A DNA stretch of 64,000 nucleotides, from positions 1 through 64,000 of the forward strand of contig CAZUDO010000124.1 of NCBI GenBank assembly GCA_964618895.1, given 5' to 3'. The DNA is from CAZUDO01 sp964618895 (GTDB taxonomy: Bacteria; Desulfobacterota; Binatia; DP-6). The notes below the pieces were generated by a model that searched no databases, was not told the origin of the DNA, and saw only the letters and a list, made by a program, of their open reading frames with translations. Positions 26,218 through 34,679 of this stretch are shown one piece after another; the stretch's first letter is position 1, and every line of letters starts with the position of its first letter. Position numbers and translations under genes: made by a program.

Positions 26218-27387
26218 TCAGCCGAGTCCCGCGTCGGCAAGCATACGGGCGAGGACGCGTTCGGCCGCGAAGTGCTCCGTGGCCAGACGCCGTGCGGCCG
26301 CGCAGTGGGTTGCGTAGTCGGCATTGATGCGCGCGATGGCGTCGAGGGCCTCTTCGTGGGTGGAGAAGGCGCACAGACCCTTGCCGGTCGGGATGAACTT
26401 CCCGAAACCGGTATCCTGGGTCACCACCGGCTTTCCCGCCGCCAGGTAGCAGACGCTCCGGTCGCTGAACCACCCGCTCCGCGGCCGCACGTAGATGTCC
26501 TTGGCGACCGTGAACTCGCCCCGTGAGCCGGTGATGAAATCGCGGTAGCGTCCGACGTCGCCGGAGATCGGGGTGGGGTCCGTGAGCTCCCACCCCGCGG
26601 CCCGGAGCCGGACCGCGACGTCGGCGTCGAACGGGTCCATGGCCAGGCAGAACGCCTGCGGCGTGCCCTGCGGGAGGTCGAGGAAGCGCAGGAAGTTGAC
26701 GTGCTTGGACCACTGGTAGGTGACGCCGTCGTAGGTGATGTCCTTGCCCTTGTTCTCCCACGACGCGATCGAGGTGAAGCAGCGGGCCGCGGGGTCGGGC
26801 CTGAACGGCCACTGTTCGAGTACCACGGGTGGGCGCGTCGGGTGCCAGGTGAACTGCCCGAGCGGCACCGGGCAATCCGCTGCCCCGAGGTTCTCGCCGT
26901 ACGTGAACAAAACGTCGTGGCCGGCGAGGAAGGCGAGCGATGACTGCTCGCCGTTGGCGATGCGGAACTGCTCGTAGACCGGGTCCGTTTCCACGTAGAG
27001 CAGGCGCGCGCCCTGCCGGTGCTCGGCCCGCGGCGCGGTAGCGCCGCAGAGGTTCACGATCGCTGCAGCCTGCCGGTAGAGCTCGTCCAGACGCGCCCGC
27101 GACAACCCGTGCGTCTGGTTGCGGACCATGTCGAGATAGACCCAGCGGTCGGCGCACCCGATGCGGCGCATCACGTCGGCGACGTAGCCGACGGCGAACG
27201 TGCAGTCGTCGGTCCGTCCCCCGCTCTGCGGGTCGTACGGCGGTGCTCCCGAGTCCTCGACGTAGTACGCGTCCCATCCGAGGGCGCGTAGTCCGAGCAG
27301 GTAGTGCACCGCCTGCCAGGCGACGCCCGCCATCGGATACTGCCCGACGATCCCCAGCACGAGGACCGGCTCACGACGTGGCGACAC
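26218..27387 (-). CDS. Glycosyltransferase paralog 3 of 3 (CgeB-like, GT-B fold)
   Basis: A 389-residue protein sharing 'GIVGQYPMAGVAWQAVHYLL' and 'RPRSGWFSDRSVCYLAAGKP' plus 'VVTQDTGFGKFIPTGKG' with paralogs 1 and 2. GTG 27387 is chosen because a strong GGGGGGAGG lies just before it; ATG 27402 upstream is also in frame. The gene overlaps the 3' end of the ABC exporter gene by 17 bp, so expression is coupled to export. Donor and acceptor are unknown. Confidence 0.75.
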   Translation of the reverse strand: MSPRREPVLVLGIVGQYPMAGVAWQAVHYLLGLRALGWDAYYVEDSGAPPYDPQSGGRTDDCTFAVGYVADVMRRIGCADRWVYLDMVRNQTHGLSRARLDELYRQAAAIVNLCGATAPRAEHRQGARLLYVETDPVYEQFRIANGEQSSLAFLAGHDVLFTYGENLGAADCPVPLGQFTWHPTRPPVVLEQWPFRPDPAARCFTSIASWENKGKDITYDGVTYQWSKHVNFLRFLDLPQGTPQAFCLAMDPFDADVAVRLRAAGWELTDPTPISGDVGRYRDFITGSRGEFTVAKDIYVRPRSGWFSDRSVCYLAAGKPVVTQDTGFGKFIPTGKGLCAFSTHEEALDAIARINADYATHCAAARRLATEHFAAERVLARMLADAGLG

Positions 27388-29164
27388 GGTCCTCCCCCCC
27401 ATCGCCGAACTGCGTCCGGTGCAGGCGGGCGAAGTGTCCGCCGCGTGCCACCAGGTCGGAGAACGTGCCCTGCTCGACGATCTGGCCGTCGTCGAGCACC
27501 AGGATCGTATCCGCCCGCCGCACGGTCGACAAACGGTGCGCGATCACGAACGTGGTCCGGCCCTGCATCAGCCGCTCGAGGCCCTGCATGACCAGGGCTT
27601 CGGTGGTGGCATCGAGGGCGGAGGTGGGTTCGTCCAGGATGAGGATCGGCGCATCGCGCAGGATGGCGCGCGCGATCGTGATCCGGAGTTGCTCGCCGGC
27701 GGACAACGTCGCCCCGCCCTCCCCCACCGGGGTCTCCAGGCCCGCCGGGAGGCGTTCGAGGAAGTCGCCAAGCTGGGCCAGGCGCGCGGCCTCCGCGATC
27801 TGTGCCGCCGTCGCCTCGGGGCGGCCATAGGCGATGTTCTCGCGGACGGTGGTGGGAAAGACCAGCGCCGGCTGCAGGACCATCGCCACTTGCCGGCGTA
27901 ACGCCTTCAGGCGGAACTCGCGCACGTCGACCCCGTCGAGCAGGACCCGGCCGGCAGTCGGGTCGTAGAAGCGCGGCACCAGGCTGACCAGTGTCGTCTT
28001 GCCGGCCCCGGTGGCGCCGACGACCGCCACCAGGGCGCCCGCCGGCGCCTGGAACGAGACCCCCTTCAACACGAGGCGGTCGCGGTCGTAGCCGAAGCGC
28101 ACGTCGTCGAGCGCCACCGCGCCGCGCACGGCGCCGGGCGCCAGTTCGCGTGTCCCGTCGACCAGGTCAGGGGCCGTCTCCAGGATCTCGAACACGCGCT
28201 CGGCACCGACTTTGGAGCTCTGGATGAGCCCGTAGGTCTGCATCAGGCTGTTGATGGGTGCGTACAGGGACGCCAGGTACGATGTGAACACCAGCACCTC
28301 GCCGACGCTGAGCGTGCGGGCGAGCACGTGGGTCGCGCCGACCCACAGCACGGTGGCGGTGCCGATCGCCACCAGCACGTTGACGAACGCCGTGTACCCG
28401 GTCTGGAAGGTGTACATCTGGAGGTTCGCCTCGAGGCTTTCGCTGCTCGAGGTGACGAAACGGCGATGCTCGTCGTCCTCGGTGGTGAACGCCTGGATCA
28501 CCCGGATGGCACCGATCGTACGCTGGGCCATCGCCCACAACGCGCTCTCCTTGGCGCGCGCGTCGGTCGCCAGCGCGGTGATGCGACGGGTCATGAAGGT
28601 GATCGACAGCAACAGGAACGGCACGACGGCGAGCCCGATCAGCGTGAGCAGCCAGTCGAGTCGAATCATCACGACCAGCATGCCGACCAGGATCACGAGC
28701 GACGACACCACCGGGAAGAAGCCGTTCATGCTGAGCGTCTGGATGGCGAAGGTGTCGGCCGTGAGGCGGTAGAGCAGGTCTCCCACCGCCCGCCGGCTGT
28801 GGAACGCCAGCGAGAGCCGCTGCAGATGCGCGTACAGCTCGCTCCGGAAGTCGTTCACCATGCGTTGGCCGATGCTGATGGTGGCGTAGTTGCTGGTGAC
28901 GCTCAGCACGCCGAGGAGGATGTACACACCGACCAGAAGACCACACGCGACGGCGAGCAGCGCGGCCGGGGTCAGCGGTGCTAGCATCGCGACACCCAGC
29001 GGCTGCCCACCGAGCACGTTGTCGATCACCACCTTGAGCGGCCACGGCTTGGCGAGCTCGAGGACGCCGATGAGCAGGACCTGGCCGACCGCGGCCCCGA
29101 ACGGCCAGCGATATGGCCCCAGCCGGCGCAGGATCTTGCGTGCCAGACGCAGGACGTCCCCCAT
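27371..29164 (-). CDS. ABC exporter, MsbA/half-transporter type
   Basis: A 597-residue fused membrane-plus-ATPase half transporter. Residues about 20-310 hold six transmembrane helices; the ATPase has Walker A GATGAGKT (383-390), the signature 'LSAGEQLRI' (a variant of LSGGQ), Walker B 'ILILDEPTSALD' and the H-loop 'FVIAHRLSTV'. It should act as a homodimer and flip a lipid-linked or amphipathic product. ATG 29164 lies two bases after the stop of the glycosidase-glycosyltransferase gene, and its own stop overlaps glycosyltransferase 3. The substrate is probably the glycan or glycolipid made by this operon. Confidence 0.9.
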   Translation of the reverse strand: MGDVLRLARKILRRLGPYRWPFGAAVGQVLLIGVLELAKPWPLKVVIDNVLGGQPLGVAMLAPLTPAALLAVACGLLVGVYILLGVLSVTSNYATISIGQRMVNDFRSELYAHLQRLSLAFHSRRAVGDLLYRLTADTFAIQTLSMNGFFPVVSSLVILVGMLVVMIRLDWLLTLIGLAVVPFLLLSITFMTRRITALATDARAKESALWAMAQRTIGAIRVIQAFTTEDDEHRRFVTSSSESLEANLQMYTFQTGYTAFVNVLVAIGTATVLWVGATHVLARTLSVGEVLVFTSYLASLYAPINSLMQTYGLIQSSKVGAERVFEILETAPDLVDGTRELAPGAVRGAVALDDVRFGYDRDRLVLKGVSFQAPAGALVAVVGATGAGKTTLVSLVPRFYDPTAGRVLLDGVDVREFRLKALRRQVAMVLQPALVFPTTVRENIAYGRPEATAAQIAEAARLAQLGDFLERLPAGLETPVGEGGATLSAGEQLRITIARAILRDAPILILDEPTSALDATTEALVMQGLERLMQGRTTFVIAHRLSTVRRADTILVLDDGQIVEQGTFSDLVARGGHFARLHRTQFGDGGEDRVATS

Positions 29165-29166
29165 GT

Positions 29167-31770
29167 TCAGGCCGTGGGGCCGCCCGTGCCGGCTGTGGCC
29201 ACCCCCAGCGGGCGCAGCCCGACCCGCCCGGCGACGATGTCGTAGGCATCGTTCAGCACCTGCGCCAGGCGCACGTTCTCGGTGACGATGACGGCCAGGT
29301 TGACGATCCCGAGGCCGGCGCCCACGCCGGCGATCTCCGGAACGCCGAACAGGAGGCCGCAGGCCGCTGCGAGCGCGAACCCGCTCAGCGACAGCTGCGC
29401 CACACGTGTCAGCCGGATGTCGGTGCGCAGGTTCAGCAACCGCTTGAGTCCGCCGTGGTTCTCGGTGGCGACGGCGACGCGCGCCTTCGACCAGATGCCG
29501 CGGTAGACCTCGATATCCCAACGATTCCAGCCCGGATCGACGGCGATCAGGTACTTGCGCGGGATGAGGAAGTCCATCGTGCCCCCGAGCATCGCTTCCT
29601 TTTCGTGCCCCTGCTCGCTCCAGTAGCGCACGAAGAACGTCCGTCGCAGCCAATCGACTTCGGCCGGCTGCTGCTCGCCCTCGAAGGTCACGCGCTCGAC
29701 CGAGGCCAGGCCACGCAGGCGCCAGAGGTAGCGTTGCAGCCCGCGTGCCAGTGGCCCGAGATACGTGAGCAGGGCGATGAGCGCCCGCGAACGGAAGCCG
29801 GTGAAGCGCGAATCGACACGGGCCCGGAGCGCGATCGCGATCGACCACACGATCGAGATGCCGAGCGGCAGCGCCGCGAACGGTAGCGCGCGCGGCGTGA
29901 GGAGCGCGGACAGGAAAAACAGCAATCCGATGGCGTTCCATTCGAGGGTGAACGGCAGATACGACAGCAGCGACGATGGGGCCTCGTACATCGACTGGAA
30001 GAGTCCCCGACCGAAGGCTCCGAAGTAGATGATGGGGCGCCGCGAGAGCACCGCGGTCGTCAACTCGCCGTAGATGCGGCCGAGCCAGCGTGACTGGCCG
30101 AGCATGTTGAAGCGGTACGGATGCTTGAAGTAGAGCAACGCCTCGGCCTTGCCATAGCCCATCTGCTGTTTGAGGTAGGCTTTGACGGTGTTGCGGCGGT
30201 AGTGCCAGACGGTGGCCGCCGGGCTAAAGCCGATGGCGTAGCCGCGGTTCTGCAGGCGCCAGCAGAAGTCGACGTCGTCGCCCGCCGCGGCGAAGATGGG
30301 TTCGAAGCCGTTGATCTCGTCGAGCACCTTCTTGGTGAAGGCCATATTGCAGCCGGGGATGTGCTCGGCCACCTCGTCGTTCAGGAGGACGTGCATGGGG
30401 CCACCGGGGGACACCGCCACGGCGGCCGGGACCAGGCTCGGCTCCGGGGGCGGAAAGTTCGGTCCGCCCACGGCCACGAAGCCGCTGCGCACGAATTTGT
30501 AGATCAGGAACGCCAGCCAGTCGGGGTCCGGCACGCAGTCGGAGTCGGTGTAGGCGATGATCTCGCCCGTGGCGGCCGCGGCGCCCACGTTGCGCGCCAC
30601 GCTGAGCCCCTTGTTCGCCTGGCTGATGATCTCCAGCCGGGGCCCGCCCGGGTCGGCGTCGTACACCTGCTTGTGCTTCTCGGCGATGGCGAGCGTGCGG
30701 TCGGTCGAGCCGTCGTTGACGACCACGACCTCATAGTCGGGATAGTTGAGGGTACGCAGCGACGCCAGGCAGTCGTCCATCGTGCGTTCCGCATCGTAGG
30801 CGCACACCACCACCGACACCCGCGGCGAGCGTTCCAGGCGCGGCGGGAGGCTCTCGGTGTAGGGCCCCTGCACGGCGGTGAACGACGGCTTCGGTTGGCG
30901 CTCGCGATCGACCAGGCCGAACGCCCAGTCGCTCATCTGCATGCCGCCCGCGAACCACTCGTCGGTCCACGAGAAGACGCACGTCCCCGCGACCCCGGAC
31001 TCGAACGCGGCCCGGATCATCCACGCCAACATCTCGCCCTGCGCCTCGGCCCCCTCGCGGATCGAATCGACCCCGAACTCGGTGAGCACCAGCGGCTTGT
31101 CCTCGGCGATGTTCTGCAGCCGCGAGAGGTAGCGCCGGAAATCGGTCTCGCGGTGCAGGTAGATGTTGAAGGATACGAAGTCGAGGAGGTCGGTGACGTC
31201 GAGGTACTCGGTCGATGGAAAGTTGGCGTAGCTCACCAGCGTCTCGGGGTGGCACCCCTTCACCTCGTCACGCAGGAGGCGCAAGAAGTCCCGCACGCGC
31301 TCGGGGCCGTACCAGCGGACGATGTCGGGTGGGATCTCGTTGCCGACCAGGAGTCCGAACAGCGCCGGGTGTCCCCCACACGCCTCGGCGGCGGCGCGCA
31401 CGGTGCCCCGAATCTCGGCCACCAGCTCCCGCCGGTCGAGGAAGCAGACGTGTTCGGCCCACGGCACCGTGACCAGCACGCGAAGGCCGTGCTCGGCCGC
31501 GCGGTCGAGCAGCCAGCGTGGGGGTACGGTGAACGTCCGCAACGTATTCACGCCGGCCTGAGCCATGAGACCCAGGTCGCGCTCCAGGACCGCGTCCTCC
31601 GGAAACGGGAACCCGTGCGCCGACGGCGCGAACGGCCCGTACGAGACGCCACGCAAATAGAACTTGCGGTCGCCGACGAAGAAGAACTTCCCACCGATGG
31701 TGGGCGGCGCGTCTGCGAGAGACGCGCCCGGGACCCGCTCGGGCAATGGGCGCAACATGGCGTGGGTCAT
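29167..31770 (-). CDS. Glycoside hydrolase-GT2 glycosyltransferase membrane fusion
   Basis: An 867-residue two-enzyme protein. Residues about 30-300 form a (beta/alpha)8 glycosidase of clan GH-A (GH5/GH2-like), with acid/base E145 (LVGNEIPP) and nucleophile E231 (VLTEFGVDS). Residues about 315-560 are a GT-A family 2 domain: 'VSVVVCAYDAERTMDDCLAS', 'VVNDGSTDRT', 'AYTDSDCVPD' and 'GDDVDFCWR'. Two or three membrane helices follow (about 620-680) and another hydrophobic pair near the C terminus (about 795-840). It begins the operon. ATG 31770 is used; TTG 31818 and ATG 31758 are alternatives. It may make and trim a polymer, or transglycosylate. Confidence 0.82.
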   Translation of the reverse strand: MTHAMLRPLPERVPGASLADAPPTIGGKFFFVGDRKFYLRGVSYGPFAPSAHGFPFPEDAVLERDLGLMAQAGVNTLRTFTVPPRWLLDRAAEHGLRVLVTVPWAEHVCFLDRRELVAEIRGTVRAAAEACGGHPALFGLLVGNEIPPDIVRWYGPERVRDFLRLLRDEVKGCHPETLVSYANFPSTEYLDVTDLLDFVSFNIYLHRETDFRRYLSRLQNIAEDKPLVLTEFGVDSIREGAEAQGEMLAWMIRAAFESGVAGTCVFSWTDEWFAGGMQMSDWAFGLVDRERQPKPSFTAVQGPYTESLPPRLERSPRVSVVVCAYDAERTMDDCLASLRTLNYPDYEVVVVNDGSTDRTLAIAEKHKQVYDADPGGPRLEIISQANKGLSVARNVGAAAATGEIIAYTDSDCVPDPDWLAFLIYKFVRSGFVAVGGPNFPPPEPSLVPAAVAVSPGGPMHVLLNDEVAEHIPGCNMAFTKKVLDEINGFEPIFAAAGDDVDFCWRLQNRGYAIGFSPAATVWHYRRNTVKAYLKQQMGYGKAEALLYFKHPYRFNMLGQSRWLGRIYGELTTAVLSRRPIIYFGAFGRGLFQSMYEAPSSLLSYLPFTLEWNAIGLLFFLSALLTPRALPFAALPLGISIVWSIAIALRARVDSRFTGFRSRALIALLTYLGPLARGLQRYLWRLRGLASVERVTFEGEQQPAEVDWLRRTFFVRYWSEQGHEKEAMLGGTMDFLIPRKYLIAVDPGWNRWDIEVYRGIWSKARVAVATENHGGLKRLLNLRTDIRLTRVAQLSLSGFALAAACGLLFGVPEIAGVGAGLGIVNLAVIVTENVRLAQVLNDAYDIVAGRVGLRPLGVATAGTGGPTA

Positions 31771-32042
31771 ACGGGGCGCGAGGCGCTGCAGGATAGATGA
31801 GGCTGGGACCGGCCTCAAACGGATGCGGATGCCGGCTTGGATCAGTCGCGCAGCGCCGTCGCGATCGCGGTCATGGCGGTGACGAACGCCACGCGGCGCG
31901 CGTCCCGCTCGCTGGTCATCGCGCCGCCACGCGCCGATGATAGCGCTCGTCGTGCCCGTTGAACACCCCGAGCACGGGGACCCCGGGCGTGGGCTTCCGA
32001 CTTGCTCGCGTCCCGGCGGGCAGGCTACATCCCACGCGCAAC
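31771..32042. other. Gap upstream of the glycan operon and tRNA-Leu
   Basis: About 270 bp with no convincing gene. On the minus strand a 25-codon reading frame (ATG 31919 to the TGA at 31842-31844) could be a remnant, but has no recognisable product or clear ribosome site. The promoter of the five-gene minus-strand operon is expected here but is not obvious. The tRNA-Leu promoter is within the right part. Confidence 0.4.
32002..32031 (+). promoter_or_regulatory. Candidate tRNA-Leu promoter
   Basis: TTGCTC (32002-32007) and TACATC (32026-32031) are spaced 18 bp and end 11 bp before the tRNA 5' end, an arrangement like the other tRNA promoters here. Confidence 0.4.
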
Positions 32043-32128
32043 GCCGGGATGGCGAAACTGGCAGACGCAGCGGACTTAAAATCCGCTGGCCCGCAAGGGC
32101 CGTGCAGGTTCGAGACCTGCTCCCGGCA
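32043..32128 (+). tRNA. tRNA-Leu (UAA)
   Basis: An 86-base class II tRNA: acceptor GCCGGGA/TCCCGGC, anticodon loop CTTAAAA with anticodon UAA, a long variable arm (GGCCCGCAAGGGCC, a self-complementary stem) and T-arm GCAGG-TTCGAGA-CCTGC, discriminator A. CCA is not encoded. The long variable arm identifies leucine. Confidence 0.95.
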
Positions 32129-32130
32129 TT

Positions 32131-32661
32131 CTAGGGAGATACTCCTGTCTCCCTCCGCTCGCACACGATCGTCGGCCCACCGCGTGCCGGCTTGCAGTCG
32201 CGGATGACTCCCGTGTGCACGGTGCGTGGCCCGCCCGAGACGCTGTACGCGAGCTCCACCGTCACCGGACCGCGCGCGCCCCCGGACCCCGGCTGTGAGA
32301 ACACGAACGCCAGCCGCCAGCGGACCGGCCGGTCGCCGATGCGCTCGAAGACCAAGCCCTGCGGGCAGCGCAGGGAAGCGTCGTCCTGGAACCGACAGTC
32401 CTCGAGGTCGTCGAGCTGGTGCCGCGCGCCGCGCGCGTCGCGCGCGCGCACGGTGAGGCTCACGTCGGCCTCGTCGTCGAGCAGCAGACCCAGGTGCTCC
32501 TCGGTGAACTCCACGTCCAGCCGGTAGAGCACGCTTGCCGGCCGGGTGGACGATGCGGGCCGGGGCGACAGGGCAGCGTACCTCACCGCCAGGAGCTGGT
32601 CGGCACACGGCGCCCCGGTGACGAGACCCAGCACGATCGAAATGACCAGCGCGCCTCTCAT
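32131..32661 (-). CDS. Exported hypothetical protein
   Basis: A 176-residue protein with a signal peptide (MRGALVISIVLGLVTGAPC) and a small beta-rich mature part with four Cys residues. No known family is recognised; the end 'GVIRDCKPARGGPTIVCERR' looks structured. ATG 32661 overlaps the stop of the TPR-like gene upstream (ATGA), so the pair is an operon. It begins only two bases after the tRNA-Leu gene on the opposite strand. Confidence 0.65.
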   Translation of the reverse strand: MRGALVISIVLGLVTGAPCADQLLAVRYAALSPRPASSTRPASVLYRLDVEFTEEHLGLLLDDEADVSLTVRARDARGARHQLDDLEDCRFQDDASLRCPQGLVFERIGDRPVRWRLAFVFSQPGSGGARGPVTVELAYSVSGGPRTVHTGVIRDCKPARGGPTIVCERRETGVSP

Positions 32662-33818
32662 CGCCGGGGGGACATGAGGTGCCGGTCCGCTCGCCGCCTC
32701 CACGCCAACGCCCCGATCACTGCCAGGACGACTGCGCCGAGAATCCACACCCATGGGTCCCGGCCGCGGGCGCCGGGCGTCTCCGGCTCGCCTGCCGGTG
32801 ACGATGCACCCCGGCCCATCGGCGGCGTCGGTCCGCCGGCTCGCGTGTGCCTGCCGGCCTCGTCAGCGGACGCCGGCTCCGGTGTCGGTTCGAGCCCCTG
32901 ATCCGTAGGCGCTGTCGCCGCGGCCCCGGCTGGGGGCTCACTCTTGGCCGCGGTGCGCCGCAAGGCGGCTCGGGCGAGCGTCGTCCCGTTCACGTCGAGG
33001 AGGGCGGCGATGGCATCCGCCTGGACCATGAAGGGCGCGCGGGAGAAGTGCCGGCGCCCGGCGCGCAGGATGGCTCCTGGCCGGAGGCTGAGCAGCTCCC
33101 GGCTGGCGCGCGCGGGGCCGCGTCCCGGGCCGGCAAGCTCCTCGAGGGCGGCGGCAGCCCCGTCGGCGTCACCGCGGCGAAAGCGAGCCAGGGCGGCGCC
33201 GTAGCGTGCGTCGTCGGTGAGGCGACTGCGTGCATGGTCGTCGGCGGCGGCCGTGAAGCTGCGCTCGGCATTCGCGTAGTCCCGTCCCCACAGGAAGGCG
33301 TAGGCCGTTCCCAGCTGTGCCACCTGGCGGAGGATGGCGGGCGCCTGCGCATTGGCGGCCACGTCCGCCAGCACCCCCACCGCGGCGCTCATCCGCCCAC
33401 CGGCGGCGTCGATCAGGGCCACGATGACGGTCGCCGACGGATCGGGCGAATCCTGTGCGAGCCTGGCGTAGCGGTCGCGGGCTTCGGCCAGGTTCCCGGA
33501 CACGAGCGCCACCCAGGCCAGGCCCTTCTCCGCCCACTCCGGCGGTGCCCCACGCACCGTGAGGGTCTCCAGTACCGTGCGTGCGGCGTGGGGCTGTCCA
33601 TCGCGCAGCAGCGCATCGGTGACGGCGAGCAGCAGCACCGGTGGGACCCCGTCCAGCCCGCCCCGCGCGAACTCGAGCAGGCGGGGTCGCATCCCTACCG
33701 GGTCGGAGATGTACGCCGAGAGCAGCTGCTGTACAAGATCGACGGGCGTCCGCGGATCCGGCGGCGCGCCCTGTGCCGCCGCTCCCAGCGCCAGCGCCAG
33801 GGCGGCGGCCAGGTACAT
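32658..33818 (-). CDS. TPR-like periplasmic protein with C-terminal membrane anchor
   Basis: A 386-residue protein with an N-terminal signal peptide (MYLAAALALALGAAAQGA), an all-helical, Ala-rich body with repeated pairs such as 'AVTDALLRDGQPHAARTVLE' and 'GLAWVALVSGNLAEARDRYA' that look like tetratricopeptide helices, a Pro-rich linker and a C-terminal membrane helix (DPWVWILGAVVLAVIGALAW). It is probably a scaffold in the envelope. The start is uncertain; TTG 33881 would add a basic N terminus. It is coupled to the next exported protein. Confidence 0.6.
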   Translation of the reverse strand: MYLAAALALALGAAAQGAPPDPRTPVDLVQQLLSAYISDPVGMRPRLLEFARGGLDGVPPVLLLAVTDALLRDGQPHAARTVLETLTVRGAPPEWAEKGLAWVALVSGNLAEARDRYARLAQDSPDPSATVIVALIDAAGGRMSAAVGVLADVAANAQAPAILRQVAQLGTAYAFLWGRDYANAERSFTAAADDHARSRLTDDARYGAALARFRRGDADGAAAALEELAGPGRGPARASRELLSLRPGAILRAGRRHFSRAPFMVQADAIAALLDVNGTTLARAALRRTAAKSEPPAGAAATAPTDQGLEPTPEPASADEAGRHTRAGGPTPPMGRGASSPAGEPETPGARGRDPWVWILGAVVLAVIGALAWRRRADRHLMSPRR

Positions 33819-33944
33819 CGCGATATGTGGTCGCCGCCTCAGGGTGCCGTCGGTTAAACCGTTCCGTCGATGCCCCGTCAACGTCGACGCACGGCTTGGC
33901 GGAACGCGTCACACCCGCTAGGTTCAGACCCTGGAGGGCCACCC

Positions 33945-34280
33945 ATGAGTCTCAGCGCGAAAACCTGCACTCCGTGTCGAGGTGGCGTGCCGCCCCTCGC
34001 GCGTCAGGAAGCCGAGCGCCTCCTCGGCCACACGCCGGGCTGGACGCTCGACGAGCCCACCACTCGCATCGAGCGAACGTTCACGTTCCCCGACTTCGCC
34101 ACCGCCATGCACCTCACGACCCAGGTCGCCGAGCTGGCCGAGGCGGAAGGCCATCACCCCGACATCACGGTCGGCTGGGGCTATTGCCGGATCGTGTTCT
34201 ACACCCACAAGATCAAGGGCCTGCACGAGAACGATTTCATCATGGCCGCCAAGGTGAACGCCCTGGCCGCCGGGCGATGA
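33945..34280 (+). CDS. phhB: 4a-hydroxytetrahydrobiopterin dehydratase (PCD/DCoH)
   Basis: A 111-residue pterin-4a-carbinolamine dehydratase that restores dihydropterin after aromatic hydroxylase turnover. The motif 'AEAEGHHPDITVGW' has the two catalytic His residues, and 'THKIKGLHENDFIMAAKV' is the conserved C terminus. A strong CTGGAGGG precedes ATG 33945. No hydroxylase is nearby, and many bacteria keep the gene for pterin salvage, so the partner is unknown. Confidence 0.9.
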   Translation: MSLSAKTCTPCRGGVPPLARQEAERLLGHTPGWTLDEPTTRIERTFTFPDFATAMHLTTQVAELAEAEGHHPDITVGWGYCRIVFYTHKIKGLHENDFIMAAKVNALAAGR

Positions 34281-34302
34281 GGCGTAGGATCCGAGTTGTC
34301 AG

Positions 34303-34375
34303 AGGCGGCGACCGGATTCGAACCGGTGGATGGAGGTTTTGCAGACCTCTCCCTTAGCCACTTGGGTACGCCGCC
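34303..34375 (-). tRNA. tRNA-Cys (GCA)
   Basis: Seventy-three bases: acceptor GGCGGCG/CGCCGCC, anticodon loop CTGCAAA with anticodon GCA, T-arm ACCGG-TTCGAAT-CCGGT, discriminator U, the identity base for cysteine. CCA is not encoded. Confidence 0.95.
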
Positions 34376-34388
34376 AGACGCGCGCCGT

Positions 34389-34417
34389 CACATACGCGCG
34401 GCGGCGCAGGGTGTCAA
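34389..34417 (-). promoter_or_regulatory. tRNA-Cys promoter
   Basis: On the minus strand a perfect -35 TTGACA (34412-34417) and a -10 TATGTG (34389-34394), 17 bp apart, end 13 bp before the tRNA 5' end. Confidence 0.7.
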
Positions 34418-34429
34418 CGCGACCGGGCA

Positions 34430-34594
34430 TCACCGCGGCACGCCGGGGACCGGAGTGGTGCCGCCTGGGGCCGGTGCTTCGCTGCTCACCTTGCGCTTCT
34501 CTTCCTTCTTCTGTCGCTTCTCGAGCGCCTTCATTCGGCGCTCGGCTTCGCGCCGCTCACCCACGTTGCTCTTGAAGGCCCGTCCGCCTGCCAT
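34430..34594 (-). CDS. Small basic Lys/Arg/Glu-rich protein, 54 residues
   Basis: A 54-codon gene (ATG 34594 to TGA at 34430). Residues 1-36 are strongly charged and should form one long helix (KSNVGERREAERRMKALEKR, then a Lys/Glu/Arg run); the C-terminal 18 residues are Pro/Gly/Ser. The support is the ribosome site: GGAGGTGA (34600-34607) is a perfect eight-base match to the 16S anti-Shine-Dalgarno at 5-bp spacing, the best in this window. Such a protein may bind RNA or acidic partners, but no function can be assigned. Confidence 0.7.
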   Translation of the reverse strand: MAGGRAFKSNVGERREAERRMKALEKRQKKEEKRKVSSEAPAPGGTTPVPGVPR

Positions 34595-34679
34595 GAAAAT
34601 CACCTCCGGAGTCGCGGTCGGACCCTAGCCGCCGGGTCCGGGAAGGTCAAGGCGCACGCACGCGTGCTATGGCTGCGTC

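Noticed and set aside
23166..26327. A very long plus-strand open frame (about 1,050 codons) opposite the three glycosyltransferases
   Set aside because: It is antisense to three genes with clear shared motifs, has an Arg/Pro/Ala-biased composition without domains, and is explained by GC-rich third positions.
31842..31919. Twenty-five-codon minus-strand frame upstream of the glycan operon
   Set aside because: No ribosome site, no family and very short; it may be a remnant but cannot be supported as a gene.
32131..32661. Treating the exported protein's Cys-rich end as a known disulfide family
   Set aside because: The four Cys residues do not match a pattern I can name.
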